DNA of 64,000 bases from Strigops habroptila. Taxonomy: Eukaryota > Chordata > Aves > Psittaciformes > Psittacidae. This document shows, one piece after another, positions 1-11,600 of this stretch. A program made the position numbers and the translations under genes. Under the pieces are notes generated by a model, which worked only from the letters and a program-made list of their open reading frames with translations, was not told where the DNA came from and searched no databases. The DNA is taken from the NCBI RefSeq assembly GCF_004027225.2, contig NC_044282.2, forward strand, positions 45,910,576 through 45,974,575, written 5' to 3'. Within the stretch, counting starts at the first letter, position 1, and every line of letters starts with the position of its first letter.

Positions 1-1254
1 TAAATGAGCTACTACCTCATAAGTATTTATAGCTGTTCAGTTTCAAAAAGTAGTAACAACCATCATGCCAGATCTTCACCAAGTTTCAGAATTTCTGACA
101 CTACTTTTCAGGACTGCATATTTAAAAAGCAGGGAATAGTGGTATTCACTTCTATGTGAACAGAGGGTTAGAAATGAGAAACGATAGGATATTTTCATGG
201 TTTTATAACACCAGTGACTACTACAAGGTAGGAGAAACAAAATATTTTAAGCATCTAGTCTGCAGTGCCATCTTCTGTGCTTTAAAGCAACACAACCATT
301 GATTTCCATTTCCTCTTTTTAATGAATTATTACTATCTGTGGTAAGTCACATTGTCTCAGTGTTACAACTGGTTTGGGATCTTCATTTCAGTTAATATCT
401 TTAGATCTCTGTGTTGAAAGTAGCATCAAGTATGCTGCAAGTAGATTACTTCTGTAAAATTCAGTGGAGTACAGAATGTATTCTTTCAAGAAAGTCATGC
501 CGATAATCTCCTTTGAACTCTAAGAAACTTCCATTCAGTTCAACAAGCTCCTCTCAAAATCAACATTTCACTGATTTCAGTGGGTTGCGGTAGTTAGCAG
601 TACCAGCATCCAACTCCACATTCACAGTTCATCCTATTAGAAGTCCTGTAGGAAGACCTGTTGGTTGAAATGCTAGTGCCCTTAATTCCCGTTTTGTAGA
701 TGCACCACTATTCACAGCAAGCAGAGTCAGATGCTGTATATGCACTAGATTGATAATAGAGCTTTCCAAGACTATTTGCACAGGCATAAGCTCATTTCTA
801 ACAGTTACTCCAATAAAAGTGAAAATACACTGAATACAAGTATGGATGCTTAGCCATGGAAAAAACCAATCAAACAAACAACTCTGTTTTGGAATACAGT
901 GAAGCTCTCAGAAACGAAACAGAGGAAATCCAGGCACATGCAATGGATCCTCGTTTTGAAGGCAAAGTCCTGAGCTTGGCAGCAGGAAACATATGGGAAT
1001 TTCTATTGGTCTATTTTTAGATATTTTCAGCAGTAAGTCAAGCAGGGTGGGCACTGCCTGTCCTCTAAATTATGAAAATGAGTTTCTTCCTAAGTATGTG
1101 TTGATTTATGTGCAAGGAGAGAAGGCATGCTGCTACAGGGACTTGAATTTGAGAAATACAGACTGGTGAGCTCATGTAGTTAGTAATGAAACTTCTTCAG
1201 AATCCCTAGAATTATGCAGGATGATCTTATAATGCATAAGGAATTACAGCAAGA
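1..1254. other. gene-free AT-rich DNA
   Basis: No exon, RNA gene or recognisable repeat was seen. The open frames here are short, lack family features and occur on both strands, as expected by chance in AT-rich DNA. Confidence 0.6.
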
Positions 1255-2240
1255 AAAGGTAACTCAATTTTGGACTTCATTGTGCCAGACAAAGTCTAAC
1301 AACCACAGTATTAGTAGTTAACGGTTGCCTAGAAACGGGGGATCATGACCTCATACTCAGTAAGAACAAATGCTGTTATATAAAGAAAATGCATAATGCT
1401 CGAAATAGGTTTATATTAAAAATCTGAGGAAATTAAGGAAAAAACTGATTAGAAGGAAAAATGTTGAAAGGGAAAAAACCCACCAAAAAACAAACAAAAA
1501 AACCTAAGGTTTCCCAGTGTCACCATTAATATTGGAAAAAAACCTTAGCTAAAAGTTTGTCTTTTTTCGCTGGCAAGGACAAGAACACAAAATTTTAATG
1601 AAATTTTGCATAATCGATGGAAAAAAGTGGAATAGTTAACAACATAAGAGCTAAGAATTGCCAAAATTAGCTTAAGGCAACAGTGGAATATACTCACTGG
1701 CAGAGCTAAAGGCATTTTAAAAAAATTGAAAATTGATTGGGTACAAAATAAATTATATAAAAGCCCATTACCAAATGAAGATTGTAAAATTGTCAATGAT
1801 GATACGGGAAGAACAGAAGTTTTTAATAAATACTGTGTCTCTATATTTGGAAAGAAGCAGAGTGCTGCATTCATACCATATGAGGACAGGGAAGCAATTT
1901 CTAGGTTATTAATAAGCCTTAGGAAGAAGTTAGACAACTTCTACTTAGGATAAACATTTCTGAATCAGGAGGCCTAGAAAACTTGTATCAGAGGCTTATA
2001 CAAATGCTGGTTAAGGAAATTTGTGGTTCACTAATATTAATTTATAATAAAGATTGTGTACACATATATTCAGACATACACTCAGAAAATGCCAGGAAGC
2101 CTTGGAATAGCCAAGATTATGTCAATATATCAAATGGTAGGGCAGAATGATACAGCTAATACCAGGTTAGTCAGCCAGTCTTATCAGAAATTCTAGAAAA
2201 TTTGGCTCAGGATTTAATCAAATAAAGTGTCTGTGTGAAA
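1255..2240 (+). repeat. ancient CR1/L3-like LINE fragment (endonuclease end to start of RT)
   Basis: The plus strand carries decayed LINE coding sequence. Near 1342 a GDHDLI-like stretch resembles the SDH motif at the end of the LINE endonuclease. From 1726 to 1953 an open stretch of 75 codons contains NEDCKIVNDD and EVFNKYCVSIF, which match the linker before the reverse transcriptase (usually EDG-IV-DD...FNKYFASVF). Near 2013 VKEIC followed by LI resembles the next block of CR1-type polymerases. Stops and frame changes separate the blocks, so it cannot code. The order endonuclease, linker, RT in one direction supports one old insertion. The family (CR1, L3 or a related group) cannot be fixed by eye. 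Confidence 0.5.
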
Positions 2241-3754
2241 GAAAAAGCTTTTTCCAGTTTATGTAACTTTGATACTATTTAAATTTTGGTTGGTAAAGAT
2301 CATGTGCAGATATTACATTCTTACATATCCCTAATTCCAGATAAATTGATAATGCATCACCTAAAGGCATGCCAGTACCAGTTGCATAGACATATCTGTG
2401 CACTCCGTATCCATGTTGATTGGCTTCCCCTTCAGAAGGACTAACTAGCCAAGGTACAGTACCATACTGCTTTTTCTTCTGAAGCTAGCTTGTTCAGTGT
2501 TGATTTAAGGAGGTCCTCACTCCATCACACTGCATTAGCATGCTCTTAAACTTTTCTAATGATCTTGAACTGCATGTTATTCTGTCAAAACACATAGCAT
2601 CATGCAATACACCACCAGTAACACCTGTTAGATGAATTAATATTTCGTTCATATAACATTAATGATTGACAAGCCTCAGCACACAGTTACCAGTCAGTAA
2701 TAACCACCAAAGGCATTTGGTTTTGGTGGGGTTCCACATGGATCCAGAGTGTGGAGGACCCCAAACATCCTATTCAGTAAGTGTCTCAAAATCATTGTGA
2801 AAAAATTAGTATAAAAAATTCCATATGTTTTTTGGAATGGCAGTGAATGAGATGAATAGGATGGCAGGGAATAAGATGGACAGTATGCTGAAGTGAGAGC
2901 TAGCTGAATTGCTTGGGGAACTGCCTTCATAATCTTTTTCTTTTCATAGAGTTCAGTGTCACCAAGGAACAGGGAAAAGAACTCAGCACTTACAGAATGA
3001 GGGATCTAACCTGGCAAGTAGTGACTCATAAAATTGAGATAAACAGTCTAACATAAATTCCCATCAAAATGTTATCATAAATGTATGACATGATTCTTGG
3101 TTCGGAAAAACAGGAAAATGCCAGAAAAACAGGAACTACTTCTGTGAGGGAGCTACTTTAATTCTGCAAAACACATGATTGATAGTGTGTGTAGCAAAAC
3201 TGGTGGTGGGATACAACTACTAGATGATATGATTTTACATGCATAATCAAGGGATTTTAAAGTTGAAGTGTGTTCAGAAAAGACCTATGATTTTTTTTTG
3301 AGAACTGTAGAAATAGTTATCTATTGAAAGAGGTAAAGAAGAAAGAAAAAAAATTCAGGAATTACCTTCAGAAAAAGACAATTATGAAGGCTATCAGGCT
3401 TTTCATTGTAACAAAGAAATGCTGAAATTTGAAGTGTAAATGATAAAAATGAGGATGGTTAACTCCAGGAACAAGCTGACCATTGTGATGGATTTTTCTA
3501 ATATTTTTCTTAATATTTTCCTCAATATTTTCAAATTAATATTAGATGCCATTCTAAAAAAACAAAACAAAAAACAAAATAATGTTATGTGAGGAAAACT
3601 GCCAATGGCAGTTCAAAATACTTGATCTGATGGCTCACTCTGGCCTTAAATCTATGGAAGTACATCAAATTATTCACTGATGCTTAGGACTTACATAACA
3701 ACATCCACCACTAAAGCTTTCTTTCCAGCTGGCTAAAAGATTATTTCCTGGAAG
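2241..3754. other. gene-free DNA, possible old LINE debris
   Basis: No gene is visible. Around 2395-2440 there is a weak resemblance to the HxDWLPV block of L2/CR1-type LINEs, but it is too decayed to call. Confidence 0.4.
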
Positions 3755-3965
3755 GCAGTGACCTGTCCTCAGTTATTCATGCTTTTGTCATTTCTCATTT
3801 AGACTGCAGTGATTCAGCATTCAATATAAATGGTCATACTGTTTCACTGCTTCCAGAAATTCAGCTACTAGAGAATGCTACATCTCATTTCAATTGTGCA
3901 GACCACTGGAAACATACCAGATATGTCCCACAGGCTTTTTCTTACCTTTCCATAGACTAACTAAA
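3755..3965 (+). repeat. ancient L2/CR1-like LINE remnant (C-terminal RT region)
   Basis: Translation of the plus strand from about 3768 reads SVIHAFVISHLDCSDSAF and shortly after LLPEIQLLENATSH. These match, in the right order and spacing, the conserved C-terminal blocks of L2/CR1-type reverse transcriptases (VIHALVxSRLDYCNSLL, then LQxVQNAAAR). Later sequence loses the match. The fragment is non-functional and very diverged, so the subfamily is uncertain. Confidence 0.5.
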
Positions 3966-4208
3966 GAAGTTCAAGTTCTTGATTTCTTTATTTAGGATAC
4001 ACCATAGCTGAAGGTCAGGAATGAAAAGGTCTGGTTTATGATGAAAACCAAATTTGATAACTTGTTAACAGTTTGCTCTAATATAATGGACTCCCTGCTC
4101 CTTCCCCATAACTATATCAAGCTGCTCCTGTACATGTTCCAACCCTGTAAAGACTTCAGCCAGTTGTGATTTAAAAGACTTATGATTATGTTTGAACACT
4201 GTTGTACT

Positions 4209-4440
4209 TAGAATTGTAGAACGATTTAAGATATAACAGTTCTCAAGCAGTCATCTAGTGCAACTTTAAGTCAAAGCTCATCCAGATCCAAAATTAGGTC
4301 AGTTGCTCAACCATTGTCCAGTTAAATTTTGTATATCTCCAAGGACAGAGACGTCAAAACCCTCTTAAACTACCTAGTTGAGTCTTTGACCACCCTTAAG
4401 ATGATTGCTAAAAGAGAATCAAAAAGCCCTCCAAACAACT
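4209..4440 (-). repeat. old CR1 3'-end fragment
   Basis: Read on the minus strand this is a degraded CR1 3' end. The plus-strand text AGAATTGTAGAACGATTTAAG followed by CATCTAGTGCAAC corresponds to the tail and the CCTTTAAAGATCATCTAGT block of CR1. About 80 bases further, CCAAGGACAGAGACGTCAAAA and GACCACCCTTAAGATGATTG correspond to the next CR1 blocks, which are also present in the better copies at 20545 and 49105. Divergence is high. It is followed by a long A tract that is not part of CR1. Confidence 0.6.
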
Positions 4441-4475
4441 CCTCATTAAGAAACTTGCTATTCTCCCCCTTCCCA

Positions 4476-4477
<2 letters not shown>

Positions 4478-4517
<40 letters not shown>
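4478..4517 (+). repeat. uninterrupted A40 tract
   Basis: Forty consecutive A bases follow a C-rich stretch. CR1 elements do not end in poly(A), so the tract is either an independent microsatellite or the tail of another retrocopy whose body I cannot identify. Confidence 0.9.
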
Positions 4518-4519
<2 letters not shown>

Positions 4520-7371
4520 ATAAAAAATTACTTAACAAAACAAGACACTGAATATGCTTCTCCTGGTGAGGAGAGAATATAAACATAAACTGCTCAGAAC
4601 AGATGTTCAAAAGCTGACAACCAAGTTTTTCACTGCACTGGAAAACACACAAATACTTTAGTGCTGAGCCCAGCATTAACAAAGAAAATGAGAAGAAAAT
4701 TCTTGCTACTTACCTCTTCTTTGTTTAGCCACTGAAATTATTTCATTATGAAGCTGTAAGAGTATGACAATCATTATGACAAATGATCTAAATATGACTA
4801 ATGTTATCATCCAGATTATGAAAAAACTTATTCTCGGATTATTAGCGTTAAGGGCAAAAGCACAACAGGATCTGCCATTCTGTGTATAACAACCCATAAA
4901 ACCTTATTCAATAATTTCCATGTTCAGCGCCAGCTATATGCAACTTGAATTAGCTTGCATGTTTGGACATGTGCCATCTTACTTGACAACATGAAGAAAG
5001 AAAAAATTTACATGTCCATTGGCAATCTGCCCTGATAGTTAAGCACATTCTTGATTTAAAAATATGCACATTATTTTCAGCCTAAATTGCTCTAACTTTG
5101 ATTTTCATCTGTTGAGAGTACATTTTACTGCCTGTGTCTGCAGGGTCAAAGAGTTTTTTACTAAAAGATATCCTATCCTTGTGTAGGCACTTTGTATTTT
5201 TAATTAAATTGCTTCTTAAATACTTCTTGAGCAAGTTAAGTAGATGGAAGTCTTTTCACTGTAAAATATATTTTCTAGTATTCAAACCATTTTCGTAGGT
5301 CTTTTCTTGACAATATGACTTGTTTCTTTTTTAATATATTTTCTTTCCAGCAACAAAATGAAAGCAGGACAAAACAGCAAGACATTACACTATTACATTA
5401 TACTTTGCTTAGCTTCTGACACTTTACCGCCTCCTAACAATAATTTTCTCATTGTGCATCCGAGGATGATATTAACTCTTGCAATGAAGAACAAAACCAT
5501 CAGTTCTTACTGTGCTGCTAGAGTTGTTCTCCAGGCCCACAGAAAAACCCACATGTACACCACTCCTTTGGGGGCTACAGAGAACTCAAATGCTCCAGCT
5601 GCATTCATTGTGATGTAGAAGTCACCAGGACTAATGTCCTAGACTTCTATTTTTTGAGGTTATTAGGAAATTGAGATATTGTCCAGATCCTAGTTACATT
5701 GTCCATAATACTTGGACTGAGATCCTTCTGACAGTGAGCAACAACTTCAAGATGTTGTTCCTTTTTGCTTAAGCTTTGATACCCATGGATGAGGTAAGCC
5801 TAGGGATGTTGCCATGGACTATGTCATATATAAGCTACTAAAGACATCATGGAGTTAAACAGTAACTCAGAATGCATAAAAACAACTATGGAGCCACATT
5901 CGAATGTATCGGATAGATCTAGTATTTCTTGACATTAGTGGGAACATTTCCATTGGCTTCGGTTAGTGCAGAATTGCCCAAAACCAATAGATTTTTTTAT
6001 GGTTGTTGTTACATTTTAACAAGCTAGATTTAAATTCATTAACATTCCAAATGAGATCAATAATAAATAGTTCACTAATAATTACCAGGACTCTACAGAA
6101 AACTCATAAATTATGTCATGAGCTACACACTGCCTGTGCCAATTTTCCATAAACAAGGGATTCATGCAGTCTGTTTTCTAACAATAAGCACGTCTGGTAA
6201 TTGTGACTAAAACTATACGTTGTTCATCTGAATTTAAAACTGTGCTCATTTATTCCTTTCCTTAAATTGTCCTTCTTTTCCAATACCAGGTCTGTAAGAA
6301 ACAGATTCAACTGAAGTTTCCTCTAAAGCAAAGAGGTTCTCTTGAAACTCTGAGCTTGAGCTGAAAATTCAACTGTTCTAATAAATTTGCCAGGGCTAAT
6401 GTGATCTACCAATAGCTAATTCAGATGACCGCAAGACAACTGTGCTGCCTGCCATAACGATTGTGTTGCACATGTCATAGTGCTGTAGCTTTTATCCTAA
6501 AGCTCAAGACCCTAGAATAAAGACACTATCTGAAAACCAACTTTATTTATTTAGAAATAAATTAATTATTGGATTTACTGGTCATAGAGAGCATCTGAAA
6601 ACCTGAGGGTAGGGAAGACCATGGTAAAGACTTGTATTTTAAAAACTACTTTTAATCCCATTTCATTAATTCATAATCCCTGGTCACAGCATTTGACCAC
6701 ATTGTAGATCAAAATCAATGGTAGGTAAAATATCAGATCTGAAGGAAAGTGATTTTTAGAAAGATATTTTTATGTTGCATAGAGAAATTATTAGTTGTGA
6801 CTTACTGGTGTATTTTACTTAGTGAACACTGAACTCAGCAGTTGGTAAAACAAGGATAGAATTTATCCCAAAGCAGAATTTTAAAATCATATTTATAGAA
6901 GTTGTAACTGCAACTGCATTTCCAAAATTATTACAAGGAACTATGAATTTTACAGTAATTAAAATTCAAACTGACAGTTGTGAGTCTAAATGTGGAACAA
7001 GATTATTTGATATTTTGCCTCAAAAATTAGCCTTAAAATTAATATGCTGGTCAATTGTTTTAATATCCAGTAAGACAAAGCTGACAATTGGAGGCAATCA
7101 CTCTGTTAAATTAATACAGATCCTCATTGCAAGTACCGATCAAACTGTGTAATCTCATCCATAATCTTACAATCACCTTCTGTCCACTATTCCAAATTGA
7201 AATTTGCTTCAAATGAGCATTCACTCCTGCAGAGTAGAAAAGACCTTATAACTTTCACCTTGTGTGAAAATTACATTCATGGCTACTGTCACTTATTTGT
7301 TCTTATGCCAATATTTTTCCTCACCGAAATTATATCTTTTACTTCTCTGATGTGTACTATTTTTAGCCAAA
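4518..7371. other. gene-free AT-rich DNA
   Basis: No exon or RNA gene was recognised. It contains a small two-part hairpin (5616-5649). The remaining open frames are short and featureless. Confidence 0.55.
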
Positions 7372-8077
7372 CTTCTTGCGCAGTTAAACAAGCCAAGCTC
7401 CTCTAATCTCTTTTGTAAACTCAATTCTTAAATTCCTTGGTCATCCCAGTATCTTTTCTATGTAGAGGGTCTGAATGCATTTTTCCTGACTGAAAATCAG
7501 AAGCATTTCATTAAAATTAAAGAATTAATTTCACGGAGATGGCCATGTGTGTATTGGTAAATATATCAATGTAAAGGAGTTTGGCTGATGTGGCATGGCT
7601 TACTTCTACATAGGTGAATGGATTTACTCCCCTGGTTTTCAACACTGTCCTGAGAGTGGTTCCCAGCCCACATTAGCCCCTGAGCCATGCCCAGGCACTA
7701 CCTTGGGAAAATGCTAATTGGCCTAAACCAAAAACGTGCAAAGGCTATATTAGCATTTTAAAGTAGGGGTGATCACACATCACTGAGTGGCCCATTCTGT
7801 TTAATTTATGTGCATAGTTGTAGTATATGATGAATGCTACAGTGGTACTAGAACTCCTCAATTTCTCTTGGATATACTTTTTGCAACATACCCTAGATCT
7901 CAGTTTGCCTTCCTGATGGCTGTGTCACATTCATAGCTCACAGCCATCCTGGGGCCAACTGCTATACTTGTTTCTTTCTCCATCTGACTGCTGTAATCTT
8001 CCAGGCTTTCACCACGTCAAGCCGTATGAGGTTCTCTAACTGTCATTTACAGTTTTGTTCAGTTCTCCAAGGGGCTT
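7372..8077 (-). repeat. old CR1-type LINE fragment(s), antisense, cut by an LTR
   Basis: Two parts, 7372-7560 and about 7840-8077, read on the minus strand as the 3' half of an old CR1-type LINE. The plus-strand cues are AGCCAAGCTCCTCTAATCTC, then CTTGGTCATCCCAGTATC, and later GCATACCCTAGATCTCAGTT, TTCATAGCTCACAGCCATCC and TGCTATACTTGTTTCTTTCTCC. These are familiar antisense text of CR1 reverse transcriptase C-termini. The middle 280 bases are not clearly CR1. The element stops at the LTR beginning at 8078, so the LTR probably inserted into or next to it. Confidence 0.5.
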
Positions 8078-8694
8078 TGTCCCGATGTTAGCTGGGATAG
8101 AGTTAAGTTTCTTTCTGATAGCTGTTACAGTGCTGTGTTTTGGCCTTAGTCTGATAACAATGTTGATAACAGACCAATGTTTTAGTTACTGCTCAATAGC
8201 ACTTACCCTGATCAAAGACTCTTCAGTCTTTCATGCTCTGCCAGTGAGGAGGGGCACAAGAAGCCAGGAGGAAGCAGAGACAGGACAACTGATCCAAACT
8301 AACCAAAGGGGTATTCCATACCACAGCACATCATGCCTAGTATATAAACTGGGGGGAGTAACCCAGAAGGGAGCAATCGCTGCTCAGATTGGGCTGGGTA
8401 TTGGTCAGTGGGTGCTGAGCAATTGTATTTTGCATCATTTGTTGGTTTGGGGTTTTTTGGGGGGATGTGTGTTCATTCTTTCCTCTTTCTCTTATTTACT
8501 ATTGTATTATCATCATCATCATCATCATCACCATCATCATCATCATCTTTTATTTCCATTATTAAACTGTTCTTATCTCAACCCACGGGATTTTACTTTT
8601 TTGCTGATTCCCCTCCTCTTCTCACTGGCGAGGAGGAAGAAGTGAGCAAGTAGCTGTGTGGTACTTAGTTATGAGCTGGGCTTAAACCACAACA
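8078..8694 (+). mobile_element. solo LTR, avian ERVL-like
   Basis: This LTR is homologous along its whole length to the one at 44128-44698. Shared blocks include AGTGCTGTGTTTT, GGGGTATTCCATACCACAGC, AGTATATAAACYGGGGGGAGT and CTTATCTCAACC. It starts TGTCCC and ends ACCACAACA. A TATA box (TATATAAAC) lies at 8341-8349 and an ATTAAA polyadenylation signal at 8561-8566, so R/U5 starts in the second half. It contains an ATC-repeat expansion at about 8509-8548. The flanks (GGCTT / GCTCT) give only an imperfect 5-bp target duplication, consistent with greater age than the second copy. Apparent long open frames here, including a histidine-rich one, are artefacts of the ATC repeat. Confidence 0.8.
8509..8548 (+). 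repeat. (ATC)n microsatellite inside the LTR
   Basis: About 13 ATC/ATCACC units lie in the U5-side part of the LTR. The related LTR at 44128 has no such run at the matching place, so it expanded after insertion or in a sublineage. Confidence 0.85.
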
Positions 8695-11600
8695 GCTCTT
8701 CAGCATTTTCAAGACTGAAATAATTACATCTCTACACCATAAGCTAGTAAATCAGACTTTGTAAATTGTAATAGATCTCTATATGAAGCAAGTAAGGAAA
8801 TGGGCAACATAATACAGTAAACAGATGTTTATGTATACAAAAATGGTCATGTAGATTACCATATTTACTTGCTAAGAGAGGGCACGTGAATTACCCAAAT
8901 TCACATGAACTTTTTTTTGTTTTTCAGGTACTGTGATTCGCCAATAACTTCCTACATTTCCTCAATTTCATTCCAAGGTTGTATCTGTTAAAGGAACACC
9001 CTGAGAGATTTCATGTGAATCTGTTAAAACAATACCCAGAAAAAAACTGTGGGATTGTATGACATTAAAATCTCAGTCTATGCATGTTTATCAAGCTTTC
9101 ATTCAGAGACCACATGTGGACATTCATATTCTTCACCCCCAGGAAGTATATAGCCAAATCAGCTTTAGTACTCCGTTTACTTGAATCTTTGATAAAAAAA
9201 CCCCAAAGGATTCTGGTCAAATTCAAATGCAATACAAATAAAAGCAACACTGACTTTGACTCTTTATTTTTTAAATGTCTTATCTCTTAGCCACCAGAGG
9301 AAGCTTATTGAAGTTATGAATAGTTGAAATAAGTGATTGATAATGAAGAGGGGGAAAAGTTAATTAAAGATTTCAAATGAGAATTTTGATACCCTATGTG
9401 TTCAAACAAAGTGCCTTTCTTAGATCCTACAAAGCCTTATGCATATGCTTTTAATGGAAATTAGGTTTATTATACTCTGTGGATTTTTCATTAAACAAGC
9501 AGAGACACAACCATATATACACTTCTCTCCCTACCCCAAGCTCTCACACATCCTGTGAAAGGTGTGATAACTACTTGGTTTTTATCCATTTTTATCCCTT
9601 GTCAACTTGCCTTTGTTGAATCACTATAAAAGAGACAGCATTCTGTACAAGATAGATCCCCAGTCTGGCTGAAGTCAGCATTTCTTATGATCTACCCCAG
9701 CACTGTTCATTTCTGCTGGCCTCTAAAATGCAAACTCTCCATATGCAAAGTACATATTGAGAATGGTGTCTGGCTCATCCTAACTAACAAACCATGCCAG
9801 AGACTGCACTAACATCTTAAATCACACTCAAAACTGAATCCATTTCTCAAGAACTGTCCCAATGCCTTAATATTTGCTATTTTGGACATAACTTCTTTGG
9901 AGCTTGTATCCACAGTTTCGATGCAGAAGATTTTATCTTTATTTGAGAAGATCTTTCTTTGAGCTGTTTTCTTGAAGCAATTACCTCCTCTTCCCACCTT
10001 CAGAGGGTTCCACCTGGCCCAGAGTGCCACCGCCAGGATAGGAATATGCAGGCTATTTTTTTCTGCTCCTACCCACAGCCCTTTTAGCAGAGTATAACAC
10101 ACACTGTATTTATGCATGTAGTCCTTTTGCTAAGGAGGAAATAGAGCCAGCTCAGGTTTTCAATATCAGCAATAAATGCTAACTCAAGGCCATCCAGAGA
10201 CCTCAGAAAGTTAAACTAAACTGCCTGGAAACTTCTTGCAGACTTAATGGTGATGCAACTGCATGGGGAGCATCTACATGCTATTTTCTGTAGCAGCCTT
10301 CTATTCATATCTATTCATAATACCATGTCTCTGAACACACTTTACAGCTAAAAGCAAGCAAAGGCTGCTCAAATTCTCTAGTATTCTCTCCTGCATTTGC
10401 TCTCTCCACCCTTTACTGTACCTGAAAGATTAATAGCTTAGTTGACTTTTCTATACTTGCTTAGCCATCCAACATGGAGTGCTCACCAACATCAAGAGCA
10501 GGCTGAATTCTGAGTATCAAGCATCAGTGCCACACAATACAGTGGCAATGCCAAAACTATAGTTAATTAGTTAGATAAATGCATAGTACAATTTTTTATT
10601 TTATTGGAGATAAATGTGGAAAACCGATTCTGATGTGGGCCTTGTGCATGACTCAAAAAGGCCAGTGAATCACTTCTGCTACTTATTTATTCAACTATGA
10701 TAGAGCCTGGCTTAGTTCCTTTTAAAATCTGAGGAAATCATTCCACTTGTTCCAGCAATAGGTCTGTAAGGATATCTATTTTTTTAACATTCTGCGTAAT
10801 TTTTTGTTTCCCTTATTTTACTAGCAGGTGCAGCTGGACATAAAAGACTCAGTTACATCTTTCAGTAATACCTGGTATCCTATGTATAGAGAGAATATAT
10901 ATCCTAGATGTATATTAACATCTATTATATATCATTTGATGTGGCCTACATATGCCTCAGCTGCCAGTTCAAAAGGGTTTCCTGGTTTCCTCTAGTTTTA
11001 TGCCATATTTGCAATGCCCATAGGTGTCTTCTATATCCAAGGCTTCTTAAAAAGCCTAGACATTTTTGTTTAGGCACCTTAATCATGCTCAAAGTGTTGT
11101 AATACAGGAATATAACTCTTCTGGATAATGCTTATGCTAAAAATACTCACTAAACAACAGCATGATTATTTGACAGTCTTCTGTCCACCAACCTCAGACT
11201 TTCTAAAAATTATATAAAGAATGTACATTCCAGGAATTAAATAATTTTAACTGTTGATTTTAGACATTTTCTTCCTATCCATTGCACTCTCTCTTGGATA
11301 CTTTATAGTTACAGGGTTTGGTCTTCCCATTAAGGTAATATGTTGAGTTTCAGCGGAGTGTTGTACTCTAGACACCTACTAAACATCCTGTAGTGATGTC
11401 CTAGTAGATGTCTGGTAGACTTTTCTAGCCTGGACATTTAGTATGTTTCTATATGTGAACTGGTGAAGTATGTGGTTCTTTTTTCCAGTGCTATTCTTAT
11501 CATACAGATCTTGCTCTTCCACTAAAAATCTCCTGTAGTTTTTATGGCTTTCATAAAAATTAAAAATTTAGACCCAAAGATTGTTCAGTTTTGTTTGCTT

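Noticed and set aside
8055-8645. A 196-codon open frame with a poly-histidine run
   Set aside because: It lies across the LTR, and the His run is just the translated ATC repeat.
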